Notes: generated from the sequence alone by a model not told the origin. A stretch of 37,758 nucleotides of DNA from Collinsella sp. (GCA_018380195.1 JAGZUC010000019.1:1-37758); one strand, 5' to 3'; shown: positions 24,521 to 32,696, counted from the stretch's first letter. A program made the numbers and translations.

Positions 24521-24592
24521 CAAACAGCGGCGGCGCGTCTGGCCGAACGAGTCCCCATACCCTCGTTCGGTCAGACGCGCCGCCGCTGTTTG
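24521..24592. repeat. Long hairpin C of a three-hairpin cluster
   Basis: 24521-24551 and 24562-24592 pair over 31 positions with one G-T wobble, around a 10-base loop. The core 24542-24571 matches hairpin A. It abuts palindrome B directly and ends 12 bases before the hisS -10 box. Confidence 0.8.
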
Positions 24593-24603
24593 TATTTGTG
24601 CCG

Positions 24604-24609
24604 TATAAT
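24604..24609 (+). promoter_or_regulatory. -10 box of hisS
   Basis: A perfect TATAAT lies 42 bases before the hisS start. The matching -35 would fall inside the 3' arm of hairpin C and has poor consensus, so the hairpin may influence the promoter. Confidence 0.55.
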
Positions 24610-24651
24610 GACCGTTACCTATGACGCGATACAAAAGAAAGGTGTTTGCCC

Positions 24652-25965
24652 ATGCAGGCACAGAAGGCGGAGGGAACCCGCGACCTTATCGGCGCCGAGA
24701 TGCGCGCCTGGCAAAAGATGCAGCAGATTGCGGCCGGCGTGTTCGAGCCGTTTGGTTTTAAACCCATCGAGACGCCCGCAATCGAGCAGGTGGACGTGTT
24801 TGTCCACGGTATCGGCCAGTCGACCGACGTCGTGCGCAAGGAAATGTTCCGCGTGTTCAGCGGTGCCAACCTGGAGCGCGTCTTTACCGAGGGCACCGAC
24901 ATCAAACTCAAGCCCAAGCAGCGCCTGGCACTTCGCCCCGAGGGCACGGCCGGCGTGGTGCGCGCCGTCGTCGAGAACAACCTGGTGCCCCAGGGCTCCA
25001 CGCCGTTTAAGGCGTACTACGCCGAGGCCATGTTCCGCGGCGAGCGTCCCCAGAAGGGCCGCCTGCGCCAGTTCCACCAGGTGGGCATCGAGTGGCTCGG
25101 CGCTCCCGATCCGGCGGCAGACGCCGAGTGCATCATCATGCTCATGGAGTTCTACAAGCGCCTGGGCTTCGACCTTTCCAAGCTTCGTCTGCTCATCAAC
25201 TCGATGGGTGACGCCCAGTGCCGTCCGGCTTACCGCGAGCAGGTCAAGCAGTTCATCCTCGATCACGCAGACGAGATGTGCGATGAGTGCCGCGAGCGCG
25301 CCGAGCTCAACCCGCTGCGTGCCTTCGACTGCAAGAACGACCATTGCCGCGAGATCATGGCCGACGCCCCGCTGATGGGCGACAACCTGTGCGACGAGTG
25401 CCGCGAGCACTACGAGCAGGTCAAGCGCTATCTGGATGCCGCGGGTATCGAGTATGTCGAGGATCCCACCTTGGTGCGCGGCCTGGACTACTACACCCGT
25501 ACTGTCTTTGAGGTCGAGGCCCCTGGCGCCGGCGTCGGCTCTATCGGCGGCGGCGGCCGCTATGACGGCCTGGTCGAGCTCGAGGGTGGCAAGCCCACGG
25601 CGGGCGTCGGCTTTGCCGTCGGTTTTGAGCGCGCCCTGCTGGCCCTGCAGGCCTTTGGCAGCGATCTGGGTGCCGAGGAGGCCCCGTGCGTCTATGTCGC
25701 CAACGCCGGCAAGGAGCTGCGCCAGAACGTCTTTGCCATTACGCAGGAGCTTCGCGCCGCAGGCATCGTGACCGAGGCCGACTATCAGGGCCGTTCGCTC
25801 AAAGCCCAGTTTAAGCAGGCCGATAAGGTGGGCGCCAAGCTCATCCTGGTCCTGGGCGGCGACGAGCTTGCCGCCGGCAAGGTCAAGGTGCGCGACATGG
25901 AGAGCCACGAAGAGGTCCTTGCCGATCTGGCCAACGTCGTCGAGGCGGTTCGCGAGCGCCTGTAG
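24652..25965 (+). CDS. hisS: Histidyl-tRNA synthetase
   Basis: This 437-residue class II synthetase charges tRNA-His. Visible motifs: GTRDLIGAEM at the N-terminus, class II motif 2 AEAMFRGERPQKGRLRQFHQ, histidine-binding LVRGLDYYTRTVFE and GGGGRYDGL, and motif 3 GVGFAVGFERALLAL, then an anticodon-binding domain to the end. The length is normal. A cysteine-rich insertion (CDECRERAELNPLRAFDCK ... CDECREHYE, residues ~205-255) is seen in many bacterial HisS proteins. ATG 24652 follows AAAGAAAGG. No T-box-like leader was found. Confidence 0.97.
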   Translation: MQAQKAEGTRDLIGAEMRAWQKMQQIAAGVFEPFGFKPIETPAIEQVDVFVHGIGQSTDVVRKEMFRVFSGANLERVFTEGTDIKLKPKQRLALRPEGTAGVVRAVVENNLVPQGSTPFKAYYAEAMFRGERPQKGRLRQFHQVGIEWLGAPDPAADAECIIMLMEFYKRLGFDLSKLRLLINSMGDAQCRPAYREQVKQFILDHADEMCDECRERAELNPLRAFDCKNDHCREIMADAPLMGDNLCDECREHYEQVKRYLDAAGIEYVEDPTLVRGLDYYTRTVFEVEAPGAGVGSIGGGGRYDGLVELEGGKPTAGVGFAVGFERALLALQAFGSDLGAEEAPCVYVANAGKELRQNVFAITQELRAAGIVTEADYQGRSLKAQFKQADKVGAKLILVLGGDELAAGKVKVRDMESHEEVLADLANVVEAVRERL

Positions 25966-26024
25966 CGCATCTTTTTGAGCTGCGGGCCTGCCAACGTGCC
26001 CTGCTCATGGAGAGCTATTGTTAC

Positions 26025-26060
26025 GGGGGTGTTTCGCATTTATGCGGAATGCCCTCGTTT
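26025..26060 (+). terminator. Probable terminator of hisS
   Basis: GGGGGTGTTTCGCA (26025-26038) pairs with TGCGGAATGCCCTC (26043-26056) over 14 positions including wobbles, followed by GTTTG. The weak T run keeps confidence moderate. Confidence 0.5.
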
Positions 26061-26117
26061 GCATATGCCGCCCACCGAGAAATACGACCATTTAGAGCAA
26101 AAACCCTTGCAATGCAG

Positions 26118-26178
26118 AAAATACTTTTGTGTGGTAAAGCGCAATCAGTGTCGAAAGTATTTCTCAAGCGCCTATAAT
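26118..26178 (+). promoter_or_regulatory. ppc promoter with a widely spaced inverted repeat
   Basis: TATAAT at 26173-26178 is a clear -10 box. AAATACTTT (26119-26127) and AAAGTATTT (26154-26162) are perfect 9-bp inverted repeats with centres 35 bp apart; the proximal one covers the -35 position. AAATACTTTTG (26119-26129) recurs upstream of larA at 29418-29428, so a shared regulator is possible. Confidence 0.5.
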
Positions 26179-26222
26179 GAATACCGCATGTTACGTGCAT
26201 AGAAGGAGGAATGGGAGGAAAC

Positions 26223-29036
26223 GTGGCTGAGAACCTAAGCAACCAGTCTGTACCCGAAGCCGCGGCGCGCGTCGCTGCCGTGGTCAACCGCCTCGTTAAC
26301 CGAATCGGCTCGAATGCCGAGTCCAGGGAGCGTCTCGCCGAGATCGAGATCCGCGAGGAGCTGCGCGATAATCTTGCGCTGTTCCTGCGCCTGGAACGTC
26401 GTGTGCTTAGCGAGTATGATCCCGAGATCGCGGACCTGTTCGACAAGATTTTGACAGCCGAGATTGTGGCCAATGCTGGCAACCCCGGTAGCCGCGCTGC
26501 CGACGAGTCCGTTGACGAACAGGGCGTGCCCACTGCCGACGAGCCCACCGCCGTGGCGTTTCGCGAAGTCGTCGATTTGATTGACAGCCTGCCGCTTGAT
26601 AAGCAGCAGGTCATCGTTCGCGCCTTTACGAGCTTCTTCCACTTGGCAAACCTGTCGGAGGAGAACTACCGTGTGGCGCAGCTGCGCGAGCGCGAGGCCG
26701 GCGCATCGACCGATACCGAGGTCGATCCCGCCAACGAACTCACCGTCGCCTATCACCAGTTGGTAAACGAGATGGGCGTCGAGGGTGCCAACGAGCTGCT
26801 CGGCAAGCTCGAGTTCCACCCTGTCTTTACCGCACATCCCACCGAGGCCCGTCGTAAGGCCGTCGAGGGCAAGATTCGCCGTATCTCCAACCTGCTGGAG
26901 GAGCGTCCGCGTTTGGGCGGCTCCGACCTGGTGGAGAACGAGCGTCATATGCTGCAGGAGATCGACGCCCTGGTGCGTACGAGCCCCATCGCGCTCAAGA
27001 AGCCCACGCCGGTCGAGGAAGCCGATACCATCATCGACATCTTCGATAACACGCTGTTCGACGTTATCCCCGTCATCTATCGTCGTTTTGACGACTGGGT
27101 GCTGGGCGACAAGGCCGGTACCGTGCCGCCGCTGTGCCCGGCGTTCTTCCATCCCGGCAGCTGGATCGGTTCCGACCGCGACGGTAACCCCAACGTCACC
27201 GCCAAGGTGAGCCGTGAGGTCGCCGCCAAGTACTTTACCCACATGGTGCTCAAGCTCGAAGACAAGTGCCGCCGCATCGGCCGCAACCTCACGCTCGAGG
27301 CTACCTACAGCAAGCCGTCGGACGAGCTCATCAACCTGTGGAACCATCAGGTCGAGATGAGCACCCAGTACACGGCCCGTGCCGAGCTGATCTCCGAGCA
27401 CGAGCCGCATCGTGCCGTCATGCTCGTCATGGCCGACCGTCTGAACGCCACTGTGCGCCGTATCACCGACACCATGTACCACAGCGCCGACGAGTTCCTG
27501 GATGACCTGCGCGTCGTCCAGCGTTCGCTTGCTGCCTGCGGTGCCGTCCGTGCCGCCTACGGTCCGGTCCAAACCATCATCTGGCAGGTCGAGTCCTTCG
27601 GCTTCCATATGGTCGAGATGGAGTTCCGTCAGCACTCCGTGGTGCACGCCCGCGCCCTCAAGGATATCCACGAGAACGGTATCCATGGTGACCTGCAGCC
27701 CATGACGCGCGAGGTCATCGACACCTTCCGTGCCATCGGTTCCATCCAAAAGCGCTACGGCAAGAAGATGGCACACCGCTACATCATCTCGTTTACCAAG
27801 AGTGCCCAGCATGTGGCCGACGTCTTTGAGCTGGCCCACCTGTCCTTCGCACACGAGGAAGACGTTCCCGAGCTCGACGTGATCCCGCTGTTCGAGCAGC
27901 TCGAGGACCTCGAGGGCTGCGTTGACGTGCTCGACCAGATGCTTACGCTGCCCGTGGTGCAAAAGCGCCTTGCCCAGACCAACCGCCGCATGGAGGTCAT
28001 GCTGGGCTATTCCGACTCTTCCAAGGATGCCGGTCCTACCACGGCCATGCTCGCGCTGCACTCCGCGCAGGAGCGCATCGCCAAGTGGGCAGAGAAGAAC
28101 GATATCGACCTGGTGCTCATGCACGGTCGCGGCGGTGCCGTGGGCCGTGGCGGCGGCCCGGCCAACAAGGCCGTGCTGGCGCAGCCCAAGGGTTCGGTCA
28201 ACTGCTTCTTTAAGCTCACCGAGCAGGGCGAAGTCATCTTTGCCCGTTACGGCAACCGCACGCTGGCTCAGCGCCATGTTGAGTCCGTTGCCGCCGCAAC
28301 GCTTTTGCAGTCGGCCCCGAGTGTCGAGAAGACCAACACCGAGACCACGCAGAAGTTCTGGGATATGGCCGAGAAGCTCAACACTGCAAGCCACGAACGC
28401 TATCTGGACCTGCTGAACACCGAGGACTTTACACCGTGGTTCTCGACCGTGACGCCGCTGACCGAGGTCGGTCTGCTGCCGATCGGCTCGCGTCCCGCCA
28501 AGCGCGGTCTGGGCGCCAAGTCGCTCGATGACCTGCGTACCATCCCGTGGATCTTCAGCTGGAGCCAGGCGCGCATTAACCTGGCCGCTTGGTACGGTCT
28601 GGGCACCGCCTGCGAGCAGCTTGGCGATCTTGACCAGCTCAAGGCTGCCTACCAGGAGTGGCCGTTCTTCCGCACCTTTATCGACAACATCGAGATGTCG
28701 ATCGCCAAGACCGACCAGCGCATCGCCAAGATGTATCTGCACCTGGGCGACCGCCAGGATCTGTCCGAGAAGGTCTTTACCGAGATGCAGCTCACGCGTA
28801 AGTGGGTCCTTGCCATCGTCGGTGACGAGTGGCCGCTGCAGCGCCGTCGCGTGCTCGGCTGCGCCGTCCGTGTACGTAACCCCTACGTCGACGCCCTGTC
28901 CATCGCCCAGGTCCGCGCCCTTCGCGAGGTGCGTATGAACCAGGACGAGATGGCCGAGGAGAAGAAGGCCGAGTACATGAGCCTGATTCTTTCGACTGTG
29001 ACCGGCGTCTCGGCAGGTTTGCAGAACACGGGGTAA
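26223..29036 (+). CDS. ppc: Phosphoenolpyruvate carboxylase
   Basis: This 937-residue enzyme makes oxaloacetate from PEP and bicarbonate, the anaplerotic entry to the reductive branch of the TCA cycle. Signatures: FHPVFTAHPTEARRK (catalytic His near 204), the Asp-rich GSDRDGNPNVT, GYSDSSKDAG (catalytic Lys near 600), HGRGGAVGRGGGP (mobile loop), and the conserved C-terminal NTG. The length is typical of bacterial PPC. GTG 26223 is preferred because GGGAGG lies upstream; ATG 26211 is nearly abutted by its GGAGG, but both are possible. The gene is alone and followed by a 127-bp palindromic element. Confidence 0.97.
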   Translation: MAENLSNQSVPEAAARVAAVVNRLVNRIGSNAESRERLAEIEIREELRDNLALFLRLERRVLSEYDPEIADLFDKILTAEIVANAGNPGSRAADESVDEQGVPTADEPTAVAFREVVDLIDSLPLDKQQVIVRAFTSFFHLANLSEENYRVAQLREREAGASTDTEVDPANELTVAYHQLVNEMGVEGANELLGKLEFHPVFTAHPTEARRKAVEGKIRRISNLLEERPRLGGSDLVENERHMLQEIDALVRTSPIALKKPTPVEEADTIIDIFDNTLFDVIPVIYRRFDDWVLGDKAGTVPPLCPAFFHPGSWIGSDRDGNPNVTAKVSREVAAKYFTHMVLKLEDKCRRIGRNLTLEATYSKPSDELINLWNHQVEMSTQYTARAELISEHEPHRAVMLVMADRLNATVRRITDTMYHSADEFLDDLRVVQRSLAACGAVRAAYGPVQTIIWQVESFGFHMVEMEFRQHSVVHARALKDIHENGIHGDLQPMTREVIDTFRAIGSIQKRYGKKMAHRYIISFTKSAQHVADVFELAHLSFAHEEDVPELDVIPLFEQLEDLEGCVDVLDQMLTLPVVQKRLAQTNRRMEVMLGYSDSSKDAGPTTAMLALHSAQERIAKWAEKNDIDLVLMHGRGGAVGRGGGPANKAVLAQPKGSVNCFFKLTEQGEVIFARYGNRTLAQRHVESVAAATLLQSAPSVEKTNTETTQKFWDMAEKLNTASHERYLDLLNTEDFTPWFSTVTPLTEVGLLPIGSRPAKRGLGAKSLDDLRTIPWIFSWSQARINLAAWYGLGTACEQLGDLDQLKAAYQEWPFFRTFIDNIEMSIAKTDQRIAKMYLHLGDRQDLSEKVFTEMQLTRKWVLAIVGDEWPLQRRRVLGCAVRVRNPYVDALSIAQVRALREVRMNQDEMAEEKKAEYMSLILSTVTGVSAGLQNTG

Positions 29037-29057
29037 TCGATAGCCCTGTAGTCGTCC

Positions 29058-29184
29058 GGGCCCGCCATTAGTCTACTTTTAGGCACGTCCTCGGACATGC
29101 AGGAAGCCCTCGCTGCGCACTTCGTGCGGCGAGGGCTTCTTGCGTCCTGCGGAGTGTGCCTAAAAGTAGACTAATGGCGGGCCC
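29058..29184. repeat. 127-bp covarying palindromic element, copy 1
   Basis: 29058-29086 and 29156-29184 are perfect 29-bp inverted repeats. Inside, GCAGGAAGCCCTCGC pairs with GCGAGGGCTTCTTGC (one G-T wobble), capped by CGCAC-TTC-GTGCG. An unpaired internal loop (GTCCTCGGACAT opposite GTCCTGCGGAGT) separates the two stems. It has the same length and plan as 31873-31999, with compensated differences. It lies 22 bases after the ppc stop. It lacks a T run, so it is not an ordinary terminator. Confidence 0.9.
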
Positions 29185-29417
29185 TGCGATGTCCGGTCTT
29201 CGGCGGATCAGCCGCTGGGTGAGGGTGGTGCTTGGGGCGACGTGCAAAAAACGGAGTTTTCAGCAGCCAAAGATTGGTGCATAAGGCTATGGGTGACGTT
29301 CGCGGCTCCTGTTGATGCTTTTGCATGACGATTGGGCTTTGTCGATGTTCATATATGGCTGGTTTCTCGCCGCATGCCATCCAGATGGGACGAGCCATGA
29401 GGACTATCTACCTTTTG

Positions 29418-29437
29418 AAATACTTTTGGCACCAAAA
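29418..29437 (+). promoter_or_regulatory. Candidate operator upstream of larA
   Basis: TTTTGG and CCAAAA form a perfect inverted repeat around CA (29424-29437). It overlaps AAATACTTTTG, the same 11 bases found in the ppc promoter. Confidence 0.4.
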
Positions 29438-29515
29438 TCTTATCCCGCGATGCTGAATACTCGCAAAAATGCACGCTCCGGAGGGCACTACCCTGTTACG
29501 GCTAGAAATCCATGC

Positions 29516-29556
29516 GCCATTTTATGCAATTAATTAACGCATTTATGCAAAATGGC
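29516..29556 (+). promoter_or_regulatory. TATGCA palindrome upstream of larA
   Basis: GCCATTTTATGCA (29516-29528) and TGCAAAATGGC (29546-29556) are inverted repeats, differing by one extra base in the left arm. The spacer contains TTAATTAA. Two direct TTTATGCA copies lie inside. It is a likely regulator-binding site. Confidence 0.5.
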
Positions 29557-29633
29557 TTACGTGCGTACGTCTCGGGCTAGATGTTTGCCTCGGCGCTGCG
29601 TAAATCATCCTGTCTATAGTGTCTTTGACAGGC

Positions 29634-29670
29634 GGTCGCGGTCCCGTTTGGGGTCGCGGCCGTTTTGTTG
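29634..29670 (+). terminator. Terminator-like hairpin in the larA leader
   Basis: GGTCGCGGTCCC (29634-29645) pairs with GGGGTCGCGGCC (29650-29661) around GTTT, followed by GTTTTGTTG. TATAGT lies just upstream at 29615-29620. It could end an upstream transcript or act as an attenuator for larA, which starts 120 bases later. Confidence 0.5.
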
Positions 29671-29789
29671 TGGGTCAAATATGAACGTTGTGTTAATGAG
29701 TCGGTGGACGGTGGTGTTTTTCGGTGAGCGGCGTATCCTTCCAACGGTTTATCTAGTGTGTCAGTTGAAAAGGAAGAGGGCGCTCGTCA

Positions 29790-31067
29790 TTGTTTGAATG
29801 TGAACTGCCGTTTGACCACAAGACGTTGCATCTGGAGCTCGAGGATAAGAACTTTTCGGGTGTGATGGAAGGTCATCAAAACGAGTTTAAGACTACAAAA
29901 TCGCAGGAAGAGCTGGTGGAGGAGTCGCTTGCCAACCCTTATGGCTCGCCTTCGCTCGAGGAGCTTTGTGCTGGCAAGAAGGATATTGTCATCATTAGCT
30001 CCGATCATACGCGTCCCGTTCCCTCGCGTGTGACGATGCCTATTCTGCTGCATCACATCCATTCTGCTGCGCCCGAGGCTCGCGTGCGTATTCTGGTTGC
30101 TACGGGTATGCATCGTCCGTCGACGCACGAGGAGCTCGTCAACAAGTACGGCGAGGAGATCGTTGCCAACGAGGAAATCGTTATGCACGTCGCGACCGAT
30201 GACAGCATGATGAAAAAGATCGGCACCCTGCCTTCTGGCGGCGAGTGCATCATCAACAAGATTGCTGCCGATTGCGATCTGCTGCTTGCCGAGGGCTTTA
30301 TTGAGCCGCACTTCTTTGCCGGTTTCTCTGGCAGCCGCAAGTCCGTCCTGCCTGGTATCGCCAGCTACAAGACCATCATGTACAACCACAACGGTCAGTT
30401 TGTGAACGATTCCCATTCGCGTGCCGGCAACCTGTGCCACAACCACGTGAGCGAGGACATGTTTGCCGCTGCCGAGATGGCTCACCTTGCCTTTGTGCTC
30501 AACGTGGTGCTCAACGGCAAGCACGAGGTCATCGGCTCCTTTGCCGGCGACATCCACAAGGCGCACGAGGCTGGCTGCGAGTTCGTGAAGAGCCTTGCCG
30601 GCGTTGAGCCCGTCGAGTGCGAGATTGCCATTACCACCAACGGCGGCTACCCGCTCGACCAGAACATCTATCAGGCCGTGAAGGGCATGTGCTCTGCCGA
30701 GGCTACGCTTCCCGAGGGCGGCGTGATCATCGACGTCGCCGGCTGTGCCGACGGTCACGGTGGCGAGGGCTTCTATCACAACATCGCCGACAACGATCCG
30801 GCGGAGTTTGAGCGTGCCTGCATCGACCGTCCTAAGGACGAGACCCTGCCCGACCAGTGGACGAGCCAGATCTTTGCCCGCATCCTGGCGCATCACCCTG
30901 TGATCATGGTCACCGACCTGTGCGATCACCAGATGATCAAGGATATGCACATGACGCCGGTCAACACCCTCGATGAGGCGCTCAAGCTCGCCTTTGAGAT
31001 GAAGGGTGCCGATGCCAAGGTGGCCGTCATTCCCGATGGCCTGGGCGTTGTCGTCGCACAGCACTAG
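29790..31067 (+). CDS. larA: Nickel-dependent lactate racemase
   Basis: This 425-residue cytosolic enzyme interconverts L- and D-lactate using the nickel-pincer nucleotide. The residues known in Lactobacillus plantarum LarA fall at the same numbers here: D72 and R75 (SDHTRP), H108 (ATGMHRP), H174 (EPHFFAGFSG), K184 (SRKSVLPG, cofactor attachment) and H200. This agreement supports a genuine racemase, though family members act on other 2-hydroxy acids. The start is TTG 29790, with GGAAGAGGG about 10 bases upstream. The MIP channel gene follows 49 bases later. The cofactor genes larB and larC are encoded ~2 kb away on the other strand; larE is not in this window. Confidence 0.96.
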   Translation: MFECELPFDHKTLHLELEDKNFSGVMEGHQNEFKTTKSQEELVEESLANPYGSPSLEELCAGKKDIVIISSDHTRPVPSRVTMPILLHHIHSAAPEARVRILVATGMHRPSTHEELVNKYGEEIVANEEIVMHVATDDSMMKKIGTLPSGGECIINKIAADCDLLLAEGFIEPHFFAGFSGSRKSVLPGIASYKTIMYNHNGQFVNDSHSRAGNLCHNHVSEDMFAAAEMAHLAFVLNVVLNGKHEVIGSFAGDIHKAHEAGCEFVKSLAGVEPVECEIAITTNGGYPLDQNIYQAVKGMCSAEATLPEGGVIIDVAGCADGHGGEGFYHNIADNDPAEFERACIDRPKDETLPDQWTSQIFARILAHHPVIMVTDLCDHQMIKDMHMTPVNTLDEALKLAFEMKGADAKVAVIPDGLGVVVAQH

Positions 31068-31116
31068 TACGCGGCCTAAACGAATCGTTTATAACCGACA
31101 AGAAAGATAAGGTTTT

Positions 31117-31848
31117 ATGCTTACCAAACTCCTCTGCGAATTCGGCGCAACGGCCCTCATGATCATCTTTGGCGTGGGAGTGCACTGCGATACCGTGCTC
31201 AAGGGCACCAAGTATCAGGGCTCCGGCCATATGTTTGCCATTACCACTTGGTCTTTTGGCATCTCGGTCTGCCTGTTTGTCTTTGGCGGCGCCGTGTGCA
31301 TGAACCCGGCTATGGTGCTTGCCCAGTGCATCGTCGGCCTGGTGCCGTGGAGCAGCTGCATCCCCTTCATGATTGCCGATATGCTCGGCGGCTTTGTGGG
31401 CGCCGTGATCGCGTGGTTGATGTATGCCGATGAGTTCAAGGCTTCCGAGGGCGTCGTCGATCCCATTGCCCAGCGCAACATCTTCTCGACCAACCCCACC
31501 ACCGAGGGCACGAACTATGCCCGCAACTTCTTCTGTGAGGCTATCTGCACCTTTGTGTTCATCAGCGCCATTCTCGCTGCCGCTAGCCGCGCCGGCGAGA
31601 ACGTCCTGATGCTCGCTATCTGCGTCGGCCTGATCGTTTGGGCTGTTGGCATGGGCATGGGCGGCATCACCGGCTTCGCCATGAACCAGGCCCGTGACCT
31701 TGGTCCTCGCATGGCCTATCAGGTGCTGCCGATTAAGAACAAGGCCGACAACAACTGGAAGTACGGCCTGCTCGTTCCTGGCATCGCTCCGTTTGTCGGT
31801 GCCGCTCTGGCTGCGCTGTTTGTGCACGGTTTCTTGGGCATGTTCTAG
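31117..31848 (+). CDS. larD: MIP-family channel, probable lactic acid channel (LarD/GlpF-like)
   Basis: This 243-residue aquaglyceroporin-family channel has six membrane helices. The first signature is normal, NPA at residues 63-65 (GGAVCMNPAMVLAQ). The second is NQA at 190-192, followed by R193 (GFAMNQARDLGPRMA), so the usual Pro is Gln while the selectivity-filter Arg is kept. Position directly downstream of larA matches LarD of L. plantarum, which conducts lactic acid. Glycerol or water transport remains possible. ATG 31117 follows AAGGTT. A 127-bp palindromic element begins 24 bases after the stop. Confidence 0.9.
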   Translation: MLTKLLCEFGATALMIIFGVGVHCDTVLKGTKYQGSGHMFAITTWSFGISVCLFVFGGAVCMNPAMVLAQCIVGLVPWSSCIPFMIADMLGGFVGAVIAWLMYADEFKASEGVVDPIAQRNIFSTNPTTEGTNYARNFFCEAICTFVFISAILAAASRAGENVLMLAICVGLIVWAVGMGMGGITGFAMNQARDLGPRMAYQVLPIKNKADNNWKYGLLVPGIAPFVGAALAALFVHGFLGMF

Positions 31849-31872
31849 TCCAAAACAATTGATATAACGCCC

Positions 31873-31999
31873 GGGTCCGGCATAGGTTAACTTTCCGCCG
31901 CGTCCTCGGACATGCAAGAAGCTCCCGCTGCGCACTTCGTGCGGCGGGAGCTTCTTGCGTCCTGCGGAGTGCGGCGGAAAGTTAACCTATGCCGGACCC
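31873..31999. repeat. 127-bp covarying palindromic element, copy 2
   Basis: 31873-31901 and 31971-31999 are perfect 29-bp inverted repeats. The inner stem GCAAGAAGCTCCCGC/GCGGGAGCTTCTTGC is capped by CGCAC-TTC-GTGCG. Against copy 1 at 29058-29184, 9 of 29 arm positions differ, all compensated in the opposite arm; two inner-stem pairs differ, also compensated; and one base turns an A-T pair into the G-T wobble of copy 1. It sits between the convergent channel and tetR genes. Confidence 0.9.
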
Positions 32000-32154
32000 T
32001 GCGGGAATCCAGTTGCGTTCGAACAAGCAACCAACATATATATCTGAATTTGGATGTGGTGGGCACTTTGTTGTTAGGCGCTTTGAGGTGCGAGTGACAC
32101 TTTGGGATGCGTGGCGGCCTGGGTTGGGGCGATGCTTTGGGATGAGTTTCTTAC

Positions 32155-32694
32155 TTAGTTGAAGAGGGGTTTTATGGCTGATAGGTAGTCTTTGGCTACG
32201 TCCTCTTTTGGGGCTTGGAAGTTGTGCCAGGCCCACCATTGGACCATTCCTACGAAGCTTGAGGCTATGTGGTGTAGTAAAAAGCTGCGGTCCATGGTGC
32301 CGGCGGGGCCTGCGGGGTCGACGGGGACGGTTTCGGCTGCGCGCGACATGATGGTCTTGCGGAGGCAGTCGGCGAAGACGCGTGAGCCGGCGCCGGCTAC
32401 GAGGGCTCGAACGCCTTGGCGGCGCTCCCAGAGGTTGTTGAGGATATGCTCGACCTGCACGAGTGAGTCGTCGAGCGGCGTACCATCGTCGTCGAGGGCG
32501 TGGGTGCAGATGTCGCTCACGAGCTCGGACAGTAGGTCGTCTTTGCTCTTAAAGAGGCCGTAGAATGTCGCGCGGCCTACGTGAGCGCGCGCGATGATGT
32601 CGCCGACGGTAATCTTGCCGTAGTCCTCTTCGCGTAGGAGTTCGGAGAACGCCGCGACGATGGCGGCGCGGCTTTTTGTCTTGCGGGCGTCCAT
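32155..32694 (-). CDS. TetR/AcrR-family transcriptional regulator
   Basis: This 179-residue regulator has an N-terminal helix-turn-helix (KSRAAIVAAFSELLREEDYGKITVGDIIARAHVGRATFYGLFKSKDDLL, written here as one domain of ~50 residues starting near residue 7) typical of TetR proteins, and a divergent ligand-binding C-terminus. ATG 32694 begins two bases after the larC stop, so it is probably translated with larB-larC. A longer open frame overlaps larC and is rejected. Its likely targets are the palindromes before larB and possibly those before larA. The ligand is unknown; lactate or nickel would fit the context. Confidence 0.9.
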   Translation of the reverse strand: MDARKTKSRAAIVAAFSELLREEDYGKITVGDIIARAHVGRATFYGLFKSKDDLLSELVSDICTHALDDDGTPLDDSLVQVEHILNNLWERRQGVRALVAGAGSRVFADCLRKTIMSRAAETVPVDPAGPAGTMDRSFLLHHIASSFVGMVQWWAWHNFQAPKEDVAKDYLSAIKPLFN

Positions 32695-32696
32695 GG

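Larger units (their letters stand above)
29185..29789. other. 605-bp intergenic region upstream of larA
   Basis: No convincing gene is present; short frames at 29312-29533 and on the minus strand lack ribosome sites and family features. The region has AAAACGGAGTTTT (a small hairpin around 29250), TTTTGG-CA-CCAAAA (29424-29437), a TATGCA-rich palindrome (29516-29556), and a GC-rich hairpin with a T-rich tail (29634-29670). It is long enough to hold complex control of larA. Confidence 0.6.

Noticed and set aside
23016..24521. 501-codon open frame on the minus strand
   Set aside because: It is antisense to the MFS gene and runs into the hairpin cluster; composition is typical of a shadow.
26235..28742. 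835-codon open frame on the minus strand
   Set aside because: It is antisense to ppc, whose catalytic motifs are intact. High GC content gives long shadow frames; no ribosome site or family match.
29312..29533. 73-codon frame upstream of larA
   Set aside because: No ribosome site, no recognisable feature, and it ends within the operator-like palindrome region.
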